Shown: positions 1 through 8,809 of the stretch, in pieces
Layout of the letters: each line of letters opens with the position of its first letter
How positions within the stretch are numbered: the first letter of the stretch is position 1
Assembly: GCF_002744735.1 (NCBI RefSeq)
Contig: NZ_KZ319341.1
Coordinates: 297,848 to 361,847 of the forward strand
Length of the DNA: 64,000 bases
From: Marinobacter guineae
GTDB taxonomy: Bacteria > Pseudomonadota > Gammaproteobacteria > Pseudomonadales > Oleiphilaceae
Direction of reading: 5' to 3'
Program-made: the position numbers and the translations under genes
The notes under the pieces: generated by a model
Seen by the model: the letters and a program-made list of their open reading frames with translations, nothing else
Told to the model about the DNA's origin: nothing
Database searches by the model: none

Positions 1-465
1 TGAGCGATAAGGTGCCTCCAGGGGTTCGTATCCGGTTAGCCCCAGTGCTCCGATGGTACTGCCATGATAGGAAGGGCGCAGCGACACAAACTTGCACCGC
101 TCCGGCTGCCCTTTGGCGACGAAATACTGGACCGCCAGTTTGATTGCACTCTCGACCGCTTCCGAACCACTGCCGACAAAAAAGACTTTGTCGATCTCAC
201 CGTCGGTGAGATCGACCAATCGAGCCGCCAGGTCAAGCGCGACCTGGCTTTCGAACTGGGTGCGATAGCTGAAAGCAACCTTATCGAGCTGCTCAACCAT
301 GGCGCGTTTTACGGTGGGGTGATTGTGGCCAACATTACAGGTGATGGCGCCTGAGCAGGCATCGATGTAACGACGACCTGTGGTATCCCATATATAAATG
401 CCATCGGCATGGCTGACCAGCGGCATGTCATTACTGGTCAGGTAGAACAAAGCGTTGCTGGACAT
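1..465 (-). CDS. Class III PLP-dependent aminotransferase (N-terminal part, cut by window edge)
   Basis: The first 155 residues of a fold-type I, class III aminotransferase are readable on the minus strand from an ATG at 465. The frame runs off the window at base 1. Family hallmarks are the early DACSGAITCNVGHNHP segment and GSGSEAVESAIKLA, the PLP-phosphate-binding stretch of the omega-aminotransferase/acetylornithine family. The PLP lysine lies beyond the edge, so the substrate (omega-amino acid, GABA, diamine or similar) cannot be given. It is divergent from the LysR gene at 618 across about 150 AT-rich bases, the usual layout for a LysR regulator and its target. Confidence 0.85.
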   Translation of the reverse strand, partial: MSSNALFYLTSNDMPLVSHADGIYIWDTTGRRYIDACSGAITCNVGHNHPTVKRAMVEQLDKVAFSYRTQFESQVALDLAARLVDLTDGEIDKVFFVGSGSEAVESAIKLAVQYFVAKGQPERCKFVSLRPSYHGSTIGALGLTGYEPLEAPYRS

Positions 466-543
466 TGCATCAACGGCCCTTGAAAAATCGTTGTTTTTTT
501 AATCTATTTTCATTAAAGAACAGCTATAACTTAATTTCAATGC

Positions 544-561
544 ATAATGTTTATTCATTAT
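544..561. promoter_or_regulatory. Inverted repeat in divergent promoter region, possible LysR operator
   Basis: ATAATG, six bases, then CATTAT form a perfect 6-bp inverted repeat in the AT-rich gap between the divergent aminotransferase and LysR genes. LysR regulators commonly bind such interrupted dyads (T-N11-A type) upstream of a divergent target. The dyad is visible. The operator role is inferred from position only. Confidence 0.35.
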
Positions 562-617
562 TTGATGATTTATACTCATGTTTTGGGCCAAAAAAACACC
601 CCTCGGGACCAGCCACT

Positions 618-1568
618 ATGAGCGACATAAATCTTAACTCTCTGAAATCTTTGCTCATTTTTAAAATGCTTTATGAGACCGGCACCGCCACACGGACCGC
701 CAAGGATTTAGGCATTACCCAGTCTGGCGTCAGTCGATCTCTGGCGCAGTTGGAAGAAAATATTGGAATTCCGCTGTTCATGCGGCACAAGAAGCGGCTA
801 GTCGCTCTGCCTGAGGCCGATGAGCTCTATGGTGAGATTCTTGGTTTGCTGAGCAACCTGGAGAACATGAAGCACAGCATTGTGTCACTGCGAGAATTTG
901 GTGCTTCGCGCATCCGCATCGCCTCGGCACCGGCTCTGGGTTTTGCCTATGTCCCCAAAACCATCGCCCGCATCCTGAGTGACAACCCTAAATACAGCAT
1001 CTATCTGGACATCATGCCCAGCCCGGAAGTGGTGCGGGCGGTTGAAGCGGGTTATTTCGATGTCGGATTTGTCACCCTTCCGGTTACCAGTCAGGTGTTG
1101 GCGGTTGATGAGTTGATCTCAACCGAGGCCGTGTGCCTGATGCCCAAAAACCACAGCCTGGCCAAAGCCGAAGTGATCACAACAGAGGACCTGAAAGGCC
1201 AGCATCTGGTCATACCCAACCAGCCCAACCTGGCAGCCGACCAGCTCCTGCTGCACCTGTCGGAGAAGAACATTCGCATTGCCGGTAAAACCGAAGCCAA
1301 CATCGCTGCCATTTGCTCACTGGTCGCAAACGGTGTCGGCATCACCCTGATCAACCCCATTACAGCTTACGACCACCAGGCGGCCCGCAATGACCTTCTG
1401 ATAAAGCCGTTCAAGCCGGCCTTTCACTATCGTTTTGGACTGGTGTACAAGCAGAAATGGGCGAACAATCGGTTGGTCGGTTTACTCAAGGAAATGATAC
1501 CGGAGTTACCGGACCACCTCGTGGCGAAACAGATGCACTCCGGAGGCATGGAAACTCCGACCACCTGA
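618..1568 (+). CDS. LysR-family transcriptional regulator
   Basis: A 316-residue LysR regulator. The N-terminal winged helix-turn-helix covers roughly residues 5-65, with a typical recognition region (AKDLGITQSGVSRSLAQLEE). A periplasmic-binding-protein-like effector domain follows. The ATG at 618 is preferred because it gives the normal family length and puts the helix-turn-helix near the N-terminus; upstream in-frame ATGs at 540 and 465 would add an unusual tail through AT-rich promoter-like DNA. It is divergent from the aminotransferase, so control of that gene by an amino-compound ligand is likely but inferred. Confidence 0.9.
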   Translation: MSDINLNSLKSLLIFKMLYETGTATRTAKDLGITQSGVSRSLAQLEENIGIPLFMRHKKRLVALPEADELYGEILGLLSNLENMKHSIVSLREFGASRIRIASAPALGFAYVPKTIARILSDNPKYSIYLDIMPSPEVVRAVEAGYFDVGFVTLPVTSQVLAVDELISTEAVCLMPKNHSLAKAEVITTEDLKGQHLVIPNQPNLAADQLLLHLSEKNIRIAGKTEANIAAICSLVANGVGITLINPITAYDHQAARNDLLIKPFKPAFHYRFGLVYKQKWANNRLVGLLKEMIPELPDHLVAKQMHSGGMETPTT

Positions 1569-1778
1569 ACCATTTAGCTTCAGCTCTCAGCCAAAGAAAG
1601 TAACTCGGAACCAGTTAACTGATAGCCAGCCCATTCACTTTTGGGTTTAGCACCAAGCAATTCATGAAACTCAATAGCAGTTTCGGAAAATACGCCATAA
1701 CAACAGGACCTGAGGCCAAGTCAGCGACTACCACTAACGGAAGGCCGGGATGTTGATCCTGGCGAGATGTGATGTGCG

Positions 1779-2627
1779 CTACGCCACCGGCAACGACTCA
1801 TTACTGCCCCAGTCGGCCCAGGAGCCATCGTACAGCGACAGCTGAGTATACCCGGCCAGCTCGGCCGCCAGCAGGATGATGCAGGCGGTGATACCGGAAC
1901 CACAGGAAAACACCAGTTGGTGCCCGTTGCCGGGCTGAAGGGAGGGCGCGAGGAGGGCAAACGTTGACGCCAGCCGGCTGGCAGGCTTGAACCGATAACC
2001 CTCCAGCACCTCCGTAAACGGCAGGTTGAGGGAATGGGGGATGTGGCCACCGCGCACACCAGGCCTTGGCTCTGGCGCCTGCGCCAGGAAACGTGCCTGT
2101 GATCGCGCATCGATGACCGTTACTCGCTCGTCCTCCAGATGTTGGAAAACGTAGGCTGAATCCCGAACCAGGGTACGGTCGAGCTTGCCCACCACGCCGC
2201 CATGCACGGCCGCATCTGCAACCGGAGCAGAAACGATGTCCCGCCCTTCGGCCAACCACTGCGGCAGGCCGCCATCCAGAACAAACACCTGTTTGAGACC
2301 CATAGCCCGCAGAATCCACCAGGCCCGGGGTGCCGAGTAGATGCCCTGGTTGTCGTACAGCACCACCAGGCTTTCGGGCGTAATGCCCAGTCTGCGGACC
2401 TCCGCCGTGAACTGCTCTTCCGTCGGGAAGGCGTGAACCTGGAAAGCTCCGGTATCGCAAAGCGTTCCTTCCAGGTCGATCCGGTAACTACCCGGGATCA
2501 ACATCGGACGGTCATAAACGATCGGCTCCTTGCCAATGACATTGGCCATACTCGCGTCGATCAGTACCAAATGTTCGTTATCCAGGTTGTCCTGCAGCCA
2601 GTCGGTGGTCACGAGGGGGGAAGTCAT
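1779..2627 (-). CDS. sseA: 3-mercaptopyruvate sulfurtransferase (two-domain rhodanese)
   Basis: 282 residues with two rhodanese domains. The C-terminal active-site loop is CGSGITA with the catalytic cysteine at about residue 242. A CG(S/T)G-type loop distinguishes 3-mercaptopyruvate sulfurtransferases from thiosulfate sulfurtransferases, which carry a CRKG-type loop. The enzyme moves sulfur from 3-mercaptopyruvate to thiophilic acceptors in the cytoplasm. The ATG at 2627 is chosen over an upstream in-frame start because GGAGAA sits just before it and the protein then begins directly in the first domain. No obvious operon partner is present. Assignment to family is firm; physiological substrate is inferred from the loop. 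Confidence 0.9.
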   Translation of the reverse strand: MTSPLVTTDWLQDNLDNEHLVLIDASMANVIGKEPIVYDRPMLIPGSYRIDLEGTLCDTGAFQVHAFPTEEQFTAEVRRLGITPESLVVLYDNQGIYSAPRAWWILRAMGLKQVFVLDGGLPQWLAEGRDIVSAPVADAAVHGGVVGKLDRTLVRDSAYVFQHLEDERVTVIDARSQARFLAQAPEPRPGVRGGHIPHSLNLPFTEVLEGYRFKPASRLASTFALLAPSLQPGNGHQLVFSCGSGITACIILLAAELAGYTQLSLYDGSWADWGSNESLPVA

Positions 2628-2878
2628 GGTGTTCTCCGGTCTAGGTCGATAATCAGAATAGTCTCCTGAGCAGGCTGGCAACTCGAATAAAGCCCCGCTG
2701 GCTCCCTATCACATTTCAGGAACCAGATTGTTGGAGCCCTGGACCTCTCAATCAAGGACATTTAACGCCAGAGCGCACCGGCGCACGTCAATGCGTCCGT
2801 GTGGCGCAAATTGTTAGGCCCAGAGACTCTGGATGGTCGTTCTGGATTGAAAGCACCCGGTATTCATGGAAAGCTCGT

Positions 2879-3182
2879 TCAGTAATTCAATCTGATCGTC
2901 AGATCAAGGTTTTGCCCATCGTACGAAAAGCTGGCGTCCTCGAACGAAGGCGCACTCATCGAAGCTGTTGCAACGCGCCTGCGTATCTCGAATTTTTATC
3001 ATCGTTATATTGGTTGCGGAGTGCAAAAATTCAGTAGGGAAACCCGCTGACGATTCGAAAAGCGCACAAGATACAACCCCAGTGCTGTTTTTAATGTTCG
3101 GAATTTTCACTTGAATTCCGGAACACGATGATTGGGCAAAGACGATGCTGGGAAGATTCGCAAACACAAGCACTGCCCACAA
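2879..3182 (-). pseudogene. DUF2141 protein remnant with internal deletion and frame change
   Basis: The minus strand first encodes a truncated hydrophobic leader ending near VFAQSS. It continues with a segment typical of DUF2141 proteins (GVVSCALFESSAGFP...), up to about ARCN near 2950. The match then continues in a different frame as APSFEDASFSYDG...LTIRLNY with a TGA at 2879-2881, which is the family's C-terminal end. The conserved middle (the glycine/proline and HDEN-like portion, some 40-50 residues) is missing at the junction. No ATG is found at the 5' end; a TTG at 3182 is the best visible start. I read it as a gene dead through internal deletion. Family recognition is from memory of the pattern. 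Confidence 0.6.
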
Positions 3183-3216
3183 GGCTACACACCGCCCAGC
3201 CTCAGCGGCGGCGAGA

Positions 3217-4550
3217 CTAATCCGGTTCGCTGCACAACTTCCTCACCGTTTGGTAGCGCTCTTCCACCGACCGGCGGTCCTCGTCTTCGGGCAGCCCCTC
3301 GTTAGCCCCTCGCGCGATCATTTCAGCGTGCCGCAAGAGCGCGGCTCGGTCCTCGGCACGGTGTGCGAATCCCGCGACCACGATGATCGTTTCCAGCAGG
3401 CGGATGGTTACCGCGGCGCTGGAGCGGCCATATTGCCGGATCTGGTTGAACGCCGCATCCATGATCTTCGGGAATGTATCGGCAGGCGCAATCACCCGAA
3501 GCTGATTCTGGCCGTCATGGCGATAAGGCGACGGCATATCTCGTGAAGCCAAAGACACAACCCGGACCCCAAGTGGTCGAGACACGTGATCGCCGTGAAC
3601 GGGTCGTTCATCCCTGGGGAGAGAGCCCGGACCGCAATTTCCACCAACTGACTCACCGCGAACTCGAGGTCCTGGCCGGAAGTCCGCTGATGACCCAGTA
3701 TGAAGAGGGGATGGACTTTGTCCGCAAGCCCGTCGGTCACTTTGCTTCCTGGCCAGATCTGCGCAAGCGGACAACCGGCGACGACATAGTTTCCTGGCCT
3801 TTCCTCCAGTCGAACGATCAGGTCCTCCTCCACCGCCAGCGCAAGTAAGGCCTCCGCATCGATGAACTGGAGATAGCCGTCACCGTTCGCGCGGACCGGC
3901 CAAGCCTCCTGATCGAACACCTCGGGAAAGCCAGCGCCGAGTGACTCTACCGGGATCCGTGACGCTCCCTGTCCAATCTGTTCCGGGAACAGGCAGTCGA
4001 TCCCCTCTATCAATTCCTCGCCGATCCGCGCGGCTATCTCATTGGCCTGGATGGATACGGACACGTGATGGATGAAGTAGATGAACACCCCCACGCTCAC
4101 CACTGCAAGTAGAACACCCAGGGTGACCGACAGGTGCGGGACGAAAGTGACCTCCTCCACACGGCGGATCGTGCGGAGAACGACCAGGCAGTAGAGGAAC
4201 GTGGCGATGAACGTGCCGAGGGCCACCTGTGTGGTGGAATCGCTCATGAAACTGCGCAGCAAACGGGGTCCAAGCTGGGACGAGGCTAACGAAAGGGCGA
4301 CCAATGTCATCGAGAAAACCACGCCGGCGATGGCGATCATCGAACCGGCGACAATCCCCATCACGGCGCTAGCTCCTTCCGCTCCACCGGCGAACGTCCA
4401 CCCCAGTTTGAGCGATAGCCACTCTGTCACCGGCTCGTCTATCGTGACGCCCACGAGGGCCAACCCCACGGCCACACCGGCCATGACCGCCGGAATGAAC
4501 CAGAAACTGGATCGAACGCGATCCCAGAACTTGAAGAACTGCACCCTCAC
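3217..4550 (-). pseudogene. DUF2254 membrane protein, frameshifted near its C-terminal third
   Basis: The 5' frame (ATG at 4550) encodes a DUF2254 protein. It has about four hydrophobic segments in the first 160 residues, then a soluble domain reaching the family motif SPGMNDPFTAITCLDHLG. At the AAA/TTT run 3551-3553 the homology moves to another frame (SLASRDMPSPYRHDG...) and continues to a TAG at 3217. The shift equals one missing base. Restored, the product would be about 444 residues, a normal family length. Function of the family is not established. Either the gene is a young pseudogene or the assembly lacks one base in the homopolymer. Confidence 0.75.
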
Positions 4551-4628
4551 GATAACGGCACCTCAGTCACTCGCATGTCATACACAGCCGAACGCCCAGT
4601 ATAGGCGCGGCGGCGCGTTAGCGCCGCC

Positions 4629-6974
4629 TCAGTCTAAGGATAGACCGACCTCCATCACGACCTGCTCGTCGTTCTCGGACTCGACTTCCCTGGGCTCCGC
4701 CAGGAGGACCCGCTCGGGCTCGACCGCGGTGCCTTTTTCCGGGCCGTCGGACGCATCCGCCAGCAGGCGATCCCGCACGGCGGCGGCCCGTGCCTGGCCG
4801 AGTGCCACGAGATCGGCATCGGTGACGGGTTGCGCCGCGATCACCTCCTCGGCGAGATGAGCTCGGTAGGCGACAGCGTCGAACGCCGAGCGGCCCTCCG
4901 GGTTCTCGTCCGGCTCGCGCGTAAACCGCTCACGGACCTCGTCCAGGCTGGTTTCCGGGTAGGCGCTTGAGAAAATCGCCTCCATCGCGTCTTGCGTAGG
5001 TTCCGCGGTCAGGTCCGGGGACGAAACCTCGCGTCCCTGCTCGCGCAACCACTCGGCGAGTTGCTCGACGGCGTGTTGGCGCTTCAGTGCCGGGCCGTCC
5101 ACATCCGGGTCGAAGGGACCGGCAAGCTCCAGCGCCAGTTCCGGACGCTTCACGAGAGCCTTGCGGAGCAGCCCGACGCGCTGGCGCTGCGGCGGTGTCA
5201 GGTCGCTGCGGCCCGCCGGGTATGCGATCCGTTGCAGGTCCTCTTCGCCAGCCCCGAGCAGCCCCGCCAGGAAGCGGAACGGCGCGCTGACGATGGTGCC
5301 GATCGCGTCACCGATGGCGCTGCGAACCGCGCCGCCCAGCTCGAAGTTCGGATCGCCGAGATCTCCTGTGACCGGGATATCCATCCGGATCACGCCCTCG
5401 CTGTCCTTGAGCAGCGCGACGGCGAGGCTGAGCGGCAGGTCCATCGCGCCCGGGATCTCGACCTTCTCGCCCAGTTCCAGATCGTGCAGCACTATCGCAT
5501 TACTGCCCTCGAGTTTGCCGTCCGCGAGGCGATAGCCGAGATCGAGGTCCATGCGGCCTTCCGCGATCCGGCGACCGGCGAAGGCGACTGTGTACGGCGA
5601 GTAGTCCGGCACCATCAGGTTACGGAAGGTCAGCGTGACGTTCGTGTCCCGTGTCGGCTGCCAGGCGTGAATCGTGCCCTCGATGCGCGCCATGCCATAC
5701 TCACCCACCTGACCTTCGAGCTGAACGTCGGCCGGAGTCTGTGTGTCCGAAGCCAGTGTGGAGACCTCGCCGTTCAGCTTTTGGATGCGCGTCGAGAAGG
5801 GCAGCGGCAGCGACTGGTCCGCGAACTGGAGACGACTGTCGGCCATGACGATGCCGGCGATGCTGACGCGTAATGGGGCGGCGTCTTCGCCGTCATCCCC
5901 TTCGAGAGCGGGGTCATCTCCCTCGGCGCGCGCCACGAGCAGGCGATTGAAATTCGTGGTCCTATCCTCGTGGATGATGACCCGGCCGGAGCCGCCCTCG
6001 ATGGACACGCTAGAGGCCTCGATGCTGCGCTGTGCCAGGCTCAGGTCGAGCTGCTCGATCTCCATGGCTTGCCAGCCCACCACCGGCTCGGTGTCGCCGG
6101 GGTCCAGGGGCGCGAGGCTGAGCCCGTCCACGCCGGCACTGCCGCGATAGGCCAGGTGCTCATCGTCGCTGACGGACAGTCGTCCGTCGAGGCGCAGATT
6201 CCCACCCTTGATCGCCAGCCGTGCGAGTTGTTGCAGGTAAGGCTCGGCCGGGCTCAGGGCCAGCGCCTCCAAGCGCAGGCCGCCGTTGATCTCGAATGCC
6301 GGCGACACCCGCATTTCGCCATCGAACGAGAAGGCACCGCCCGCCTTGAGTTGCCCAGCGAATTGGACCGGGAACCCGGTGTTCTCGTGCAGGGCGGCAT
6401 CATCCAGCGACAAGGCAAATTCCTGCACCGCGATGGTGGCGGTCGTGCCTGACGGGTCGGACGCGGTGGTCAGGTGATTCGCGAAGCGGATCGTTCCTCC
6501 CACAACATCCAGATGACGGATCACCATCGCCGGCATCCCGCCTTCGCCCGTCGCTTCCGGCTCGCCCGAGGCGTCATCCTTCAGCCGGGCGAAGCGCGTC
6601 TCGCCCGAGGCGAAGCGTTCCTCCTGAATCGCCGGGCCTTCGAGGCGTATCTGCTGGAAGGTCCAGGCCTGGTCGATGAGGCTGACCAGCGTGAAATTGA
6701 CGAACAGCCGGTCGAAAGCGACGAGCTCGTGGCCGTCGGGATCCGCGAGGGCGAAATCGGTCACTTGCAGGGTGAACGTGTAGGGATTGAAATCGATATC
6801 GCCGATGCGAAGCTCGCGACCAAGGTCCTCTCGCACCTTGTCTTCCGCGATCCAACCGGCGAGCCACGGCACCAGGAAAAAACCCGCGAGCGTGTACAAC
6901 GCGACGGCCACCAGCACCCAGAGGTGAACGTGGCGCAGGCACCCCCACAGGCGCGACAGGAATCGTCTACTCAT
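4629..6974 (-). CDS. DUF748 / AsmA-like membrane-anchored protein
   Basis: 781 residues with one N-terminal membrane anchor (about residues 15-40, LWVLVAVALYTLAGFFLVPW). A long repetitive beta-rich region follows, with family signatures such as FNPYTFTLQVTDFALADPDG and, further on, YSPYTVAFAGRRIAEGRMDL. The last 150 residues are acidic and helical. DUF748 proteins belong to the AsmA/TamB/YhdP-like group of inner-membrane-anchored periplasmic proteins linked to envelope lipid transport and integrity. Many are near or above 1,000 residues, so this is a short version. The gene is clearly more GC-rich than the flanks and lies between two broken genes, suggesting an acquired block. Specific role unknown. 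Confidence 0.75.
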   Translation of the reverse strand: MSRRFLSRLWGCLRHVHLWVLVAVALYTLAGFFLVPWLAGWIAEDKVREDLGRELRIGDIDFNPYTFTLQVTDFALADPDGHELVAFDRLFVNFTLVSLIDQAWTFQQIRLEGPAIQEERFASGETRFARLKDDASGEPEATGEGGMPAMVIRHLDVVGGTIRFANHLTTASDPSGTTATIAVQEFALSLDDAALHENTGFPVQFAGQLKAGGAFSFDGEMRVSPAFEINGGLRLEALALSPAEPYLQQLARLAIKGGNLRLDGRLSVSDDEHLAYRGSAGVDGLSLAPLDPGDTEPVVGWQAMEIEQLDLSLAQRSIEASSVSIEGGSGRVIIHEDRTTNFNRLLVARAEGDDPALEGDDGEDAAPLRVSIAGIVMADSRLQFADQSLPLPFSTRIQKLNGEVSTLASDTQTPADVQLEGQVGEYGMARIEGTIHAWQPTRDTNVTLTFRNLMVPDYSPYTVAFAGRRIAEGRMDLDLGYRLADGKLEGSNAIVLHDLELGEKVEIPGAMDLPLSLAVALLKDSEGVIRMDIPVTGDLGDPNFELGGAVRSAIGDAIGTIVSAPFRFLAGLLGAGEEDLQRIAYPAGRSDLTPPQRQRVGLLRKALVKRPELALELAGPFDPDVDGPALKRQHAVEQLAEWLREQGREVSSPDLTAEPTQDAMEAIFSSAYPETSLDEVRERFTREPDENPEGRSAFDAVAYRAHLAEEVIAAQPVTDADLVALGQARAAAVRDRLLADASDGPEKGTAVEPERVLLAEPREVESENDEQVVMEVGLSLD

Positions 6975-7207
6975 GGCGAGGTAACATTAGAACATTAGGG
7001 TCGCACCAAGCTAACATATTGTTCTCTCGCATTTATGTTGAAATACAACCTGTTTTCAGGGTTTAGAGCGTCCTTTTCAGGGTCAGAATGGGCTGTGTAA
7101 GCTGAACACCCGAATTATAGAAAGCTTAGTAAAAAAAGCCTTTGATACGAGTATTTCGTCGATGGATATTTTATTCGCCTAACGAATGATATGGACTCCC
7201 CCTGCCC

Positions 7208-7856
7208 CTAATTGCCCTTCCCTACCGGTGAGCCGAAGAGCTCGCCCTTGTCATCGGCCGGCGCGATATGGGTAATCTGCTCCACCGCCTCGATCAGCGC
7301 CTGCTGGAATGCAGGCTGCGGGTTCTCGCTGTCATCGACCAGATAAAAGCCATCGGGAATCCCGCCCGGCTCGAACGGCTTGCCGTCGCGGGCAGCCAGC
7401 GCTGGGCGAAACTCGGTTTCGTCGGTATCGGTGGTCTCGTGCAGATCGATATGCAGCAATGCGTGATCGCGAACGGGCGCCACCAGCAGGTTGACGCGGC
7501 CCACGTAATCCGCTGCATGCTGATCGACGAACTGCAGCGCACCATGTACGCCGCTGGTTTCATAGCCGTGTACCCCACCCGTTACCAGCACGACCGGCAG
7601 ATCATCACGCCAGTCGCGGCTCCGGATCGCCATCAGCGAATAACTGTCGGGGCCATAGTCCAGACGGCCATACTCTTCCGCGTCGAAGCGCGGGCGCAGG
7701 CGCTCGATCACACTCACTACCTCGGAACTCGTAGCTGCGTTGACGGGGCTGTCGTGACAGCCACTCGGCGCGTTCAACCTCGCCCCAGGGAGCGCCGGGC
7801 GTACCAATTGGATAGGCTGCGGGAGCCGTCTTTTTCTCCAGTGATGATTGATGCAA
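7208..7856 (-). pseudogene. M14-type metallocarboxypeptidase remnant (frameshift, internal deletion, lost C-terminus)
   Basis: Reading the minus strand from about 7856, AAYPIGTPGAPWGEVERAEW is the N-terminus of an M14 peptidase. The homology changes frame around 7720-7735 to EVVSVIERLRPRFDAEEYG. It includes the zinc-site motif GGVHGYETSG and then jumps from NLLVAPV straight to HIDLHETTDTD, so the segment between the zinc ligands is lost. After ITHIAPADDKG..GSPV it ends early, without the rest of the domain. Three independent lesions make this a pseudogene. An intact enzyme would use zinc to cleave C-terminal residues or acyl-amino acids. Confidence 0.7.
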
Positions 7857-7910
7857 GCGGGCATAGGTGTTTGGTTTTGGGAGCTTCGCAGACAGATTGT
7901 CGATCGTACT

Positions 7911-8654
7911 TTAAGGGTGCGCAGTCTTCACGCGACCGGCTTTGAAGACACTATGGCTGTCGCTTGGAAATACCACCATGTCATCACCTTCCTGCCAGGG
8001 CTGGAATTTGATCATGACCTGCTGGAACACTGGGTGTTCCAGCCAATCCCTCAGCCATTGCTGTAGATTCGGATAGGGCAGACTATAAAACACCTCCCGA
8101 TCTACATGGGCGAACTGGCGTACAAAAGGCATGATGCCAATATCAGCGATGCTGATGTTGCTCCCCAGGAGATACCTATTCTTGGCTAATAAGCTTTCTA
8201 ACTCCTGCAAAAACACCTCACCCTGTTGCTGGTAATCTAGCTGGGTTAGTTCTGGATGGCGATCAGCGTATTTATAGCGATCTAGCCAGTGTTTAAATTC
8301 GTAATCGTTACGGTCGATCAGGGCATTAGCGCTTACTAAATCGATGTTCAACAAACCTTGCGGATCACTCTGCTGCAGCGCCCATTCCAGTATTTCCCTG
8401 CTTTCCTCGATTACGAGTCTCTTGGAGCTATCACCCCCAGCCAGCTCCAGAACAGGAACCGTGCCTTTAGGACTGATAGCCAGCATCTGCGCCGGTTTGT
8501 TTTTCAGCACTATCTCCCGCAGCTCCACCCTCAGCTCGGCAAACAAGATACCGAGTCGAGCGCGCATAGCGTAAGGGCAACGACGGAAGGAGTAAAAACG
8601 ATGCAGTGAGACGGTGATGGCGTGTTTCCTGGCTGAATTGACTAAGCCACTCAT
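7911..8654 (-). CDS. Glutathione S-transferase family protein
   Basis: 247 residues. The N-terminal thioredoxin-like domain has the motif RFYSFRRCPYAMRAR, with a cysteine at about residue 26 in the position used by omega/Grx2-type transferases. It also has the glutathione-binding KGTVPVLEL and ESREILEW stretches. The C-terminal helical domain contains SIADIGIMPFVRQFA. The cysteine suggests thiol transfer or deglutathionylation rather than classic Ser/Tyr transferase chemistry. Starts at ATG 8654 with a weak ribosome site. It stands alone, upstream of the broken peptidase on the same strand and divergent from rlmF. Substrate unknown. Confidence 0.85.
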   Translation of the reverse strand: MSGLVNSARKHAITVSLHRFYSFRRCPYAMRARLGILFAELRVELREIVLKNKPAQMLAISPKGTVPVLELAGGDSSKRLVIEESREILEWALQQSDPQGLLNIDLVSANALIDRNDYEFKHWLDRYKYADRHPELTQLDYQQQGEVFLQELESLLAKNRYLLGSNISIADIGIMPFVRQFAHVDREVFYSLPYPNLQQWLRDWLEHPVFQQVMIKFQPWQEGDDMVVFPSDSHSVFKAGRVKTAHP

Positions 8655-8809
8655 TATAGCGAAATTTCTATAGATCCAGGGGCTCTTGGTGCCCTGATGG
8701 TATTATGCAGCAGCAAAAGTGATGACTACGCTTATACAAAGGGCGGCGCGCCTCACGGACCAAGCCAGACCCACTCTTCCTTTGAACTCCAAGCCTCGGG
8801 CCGATTACT

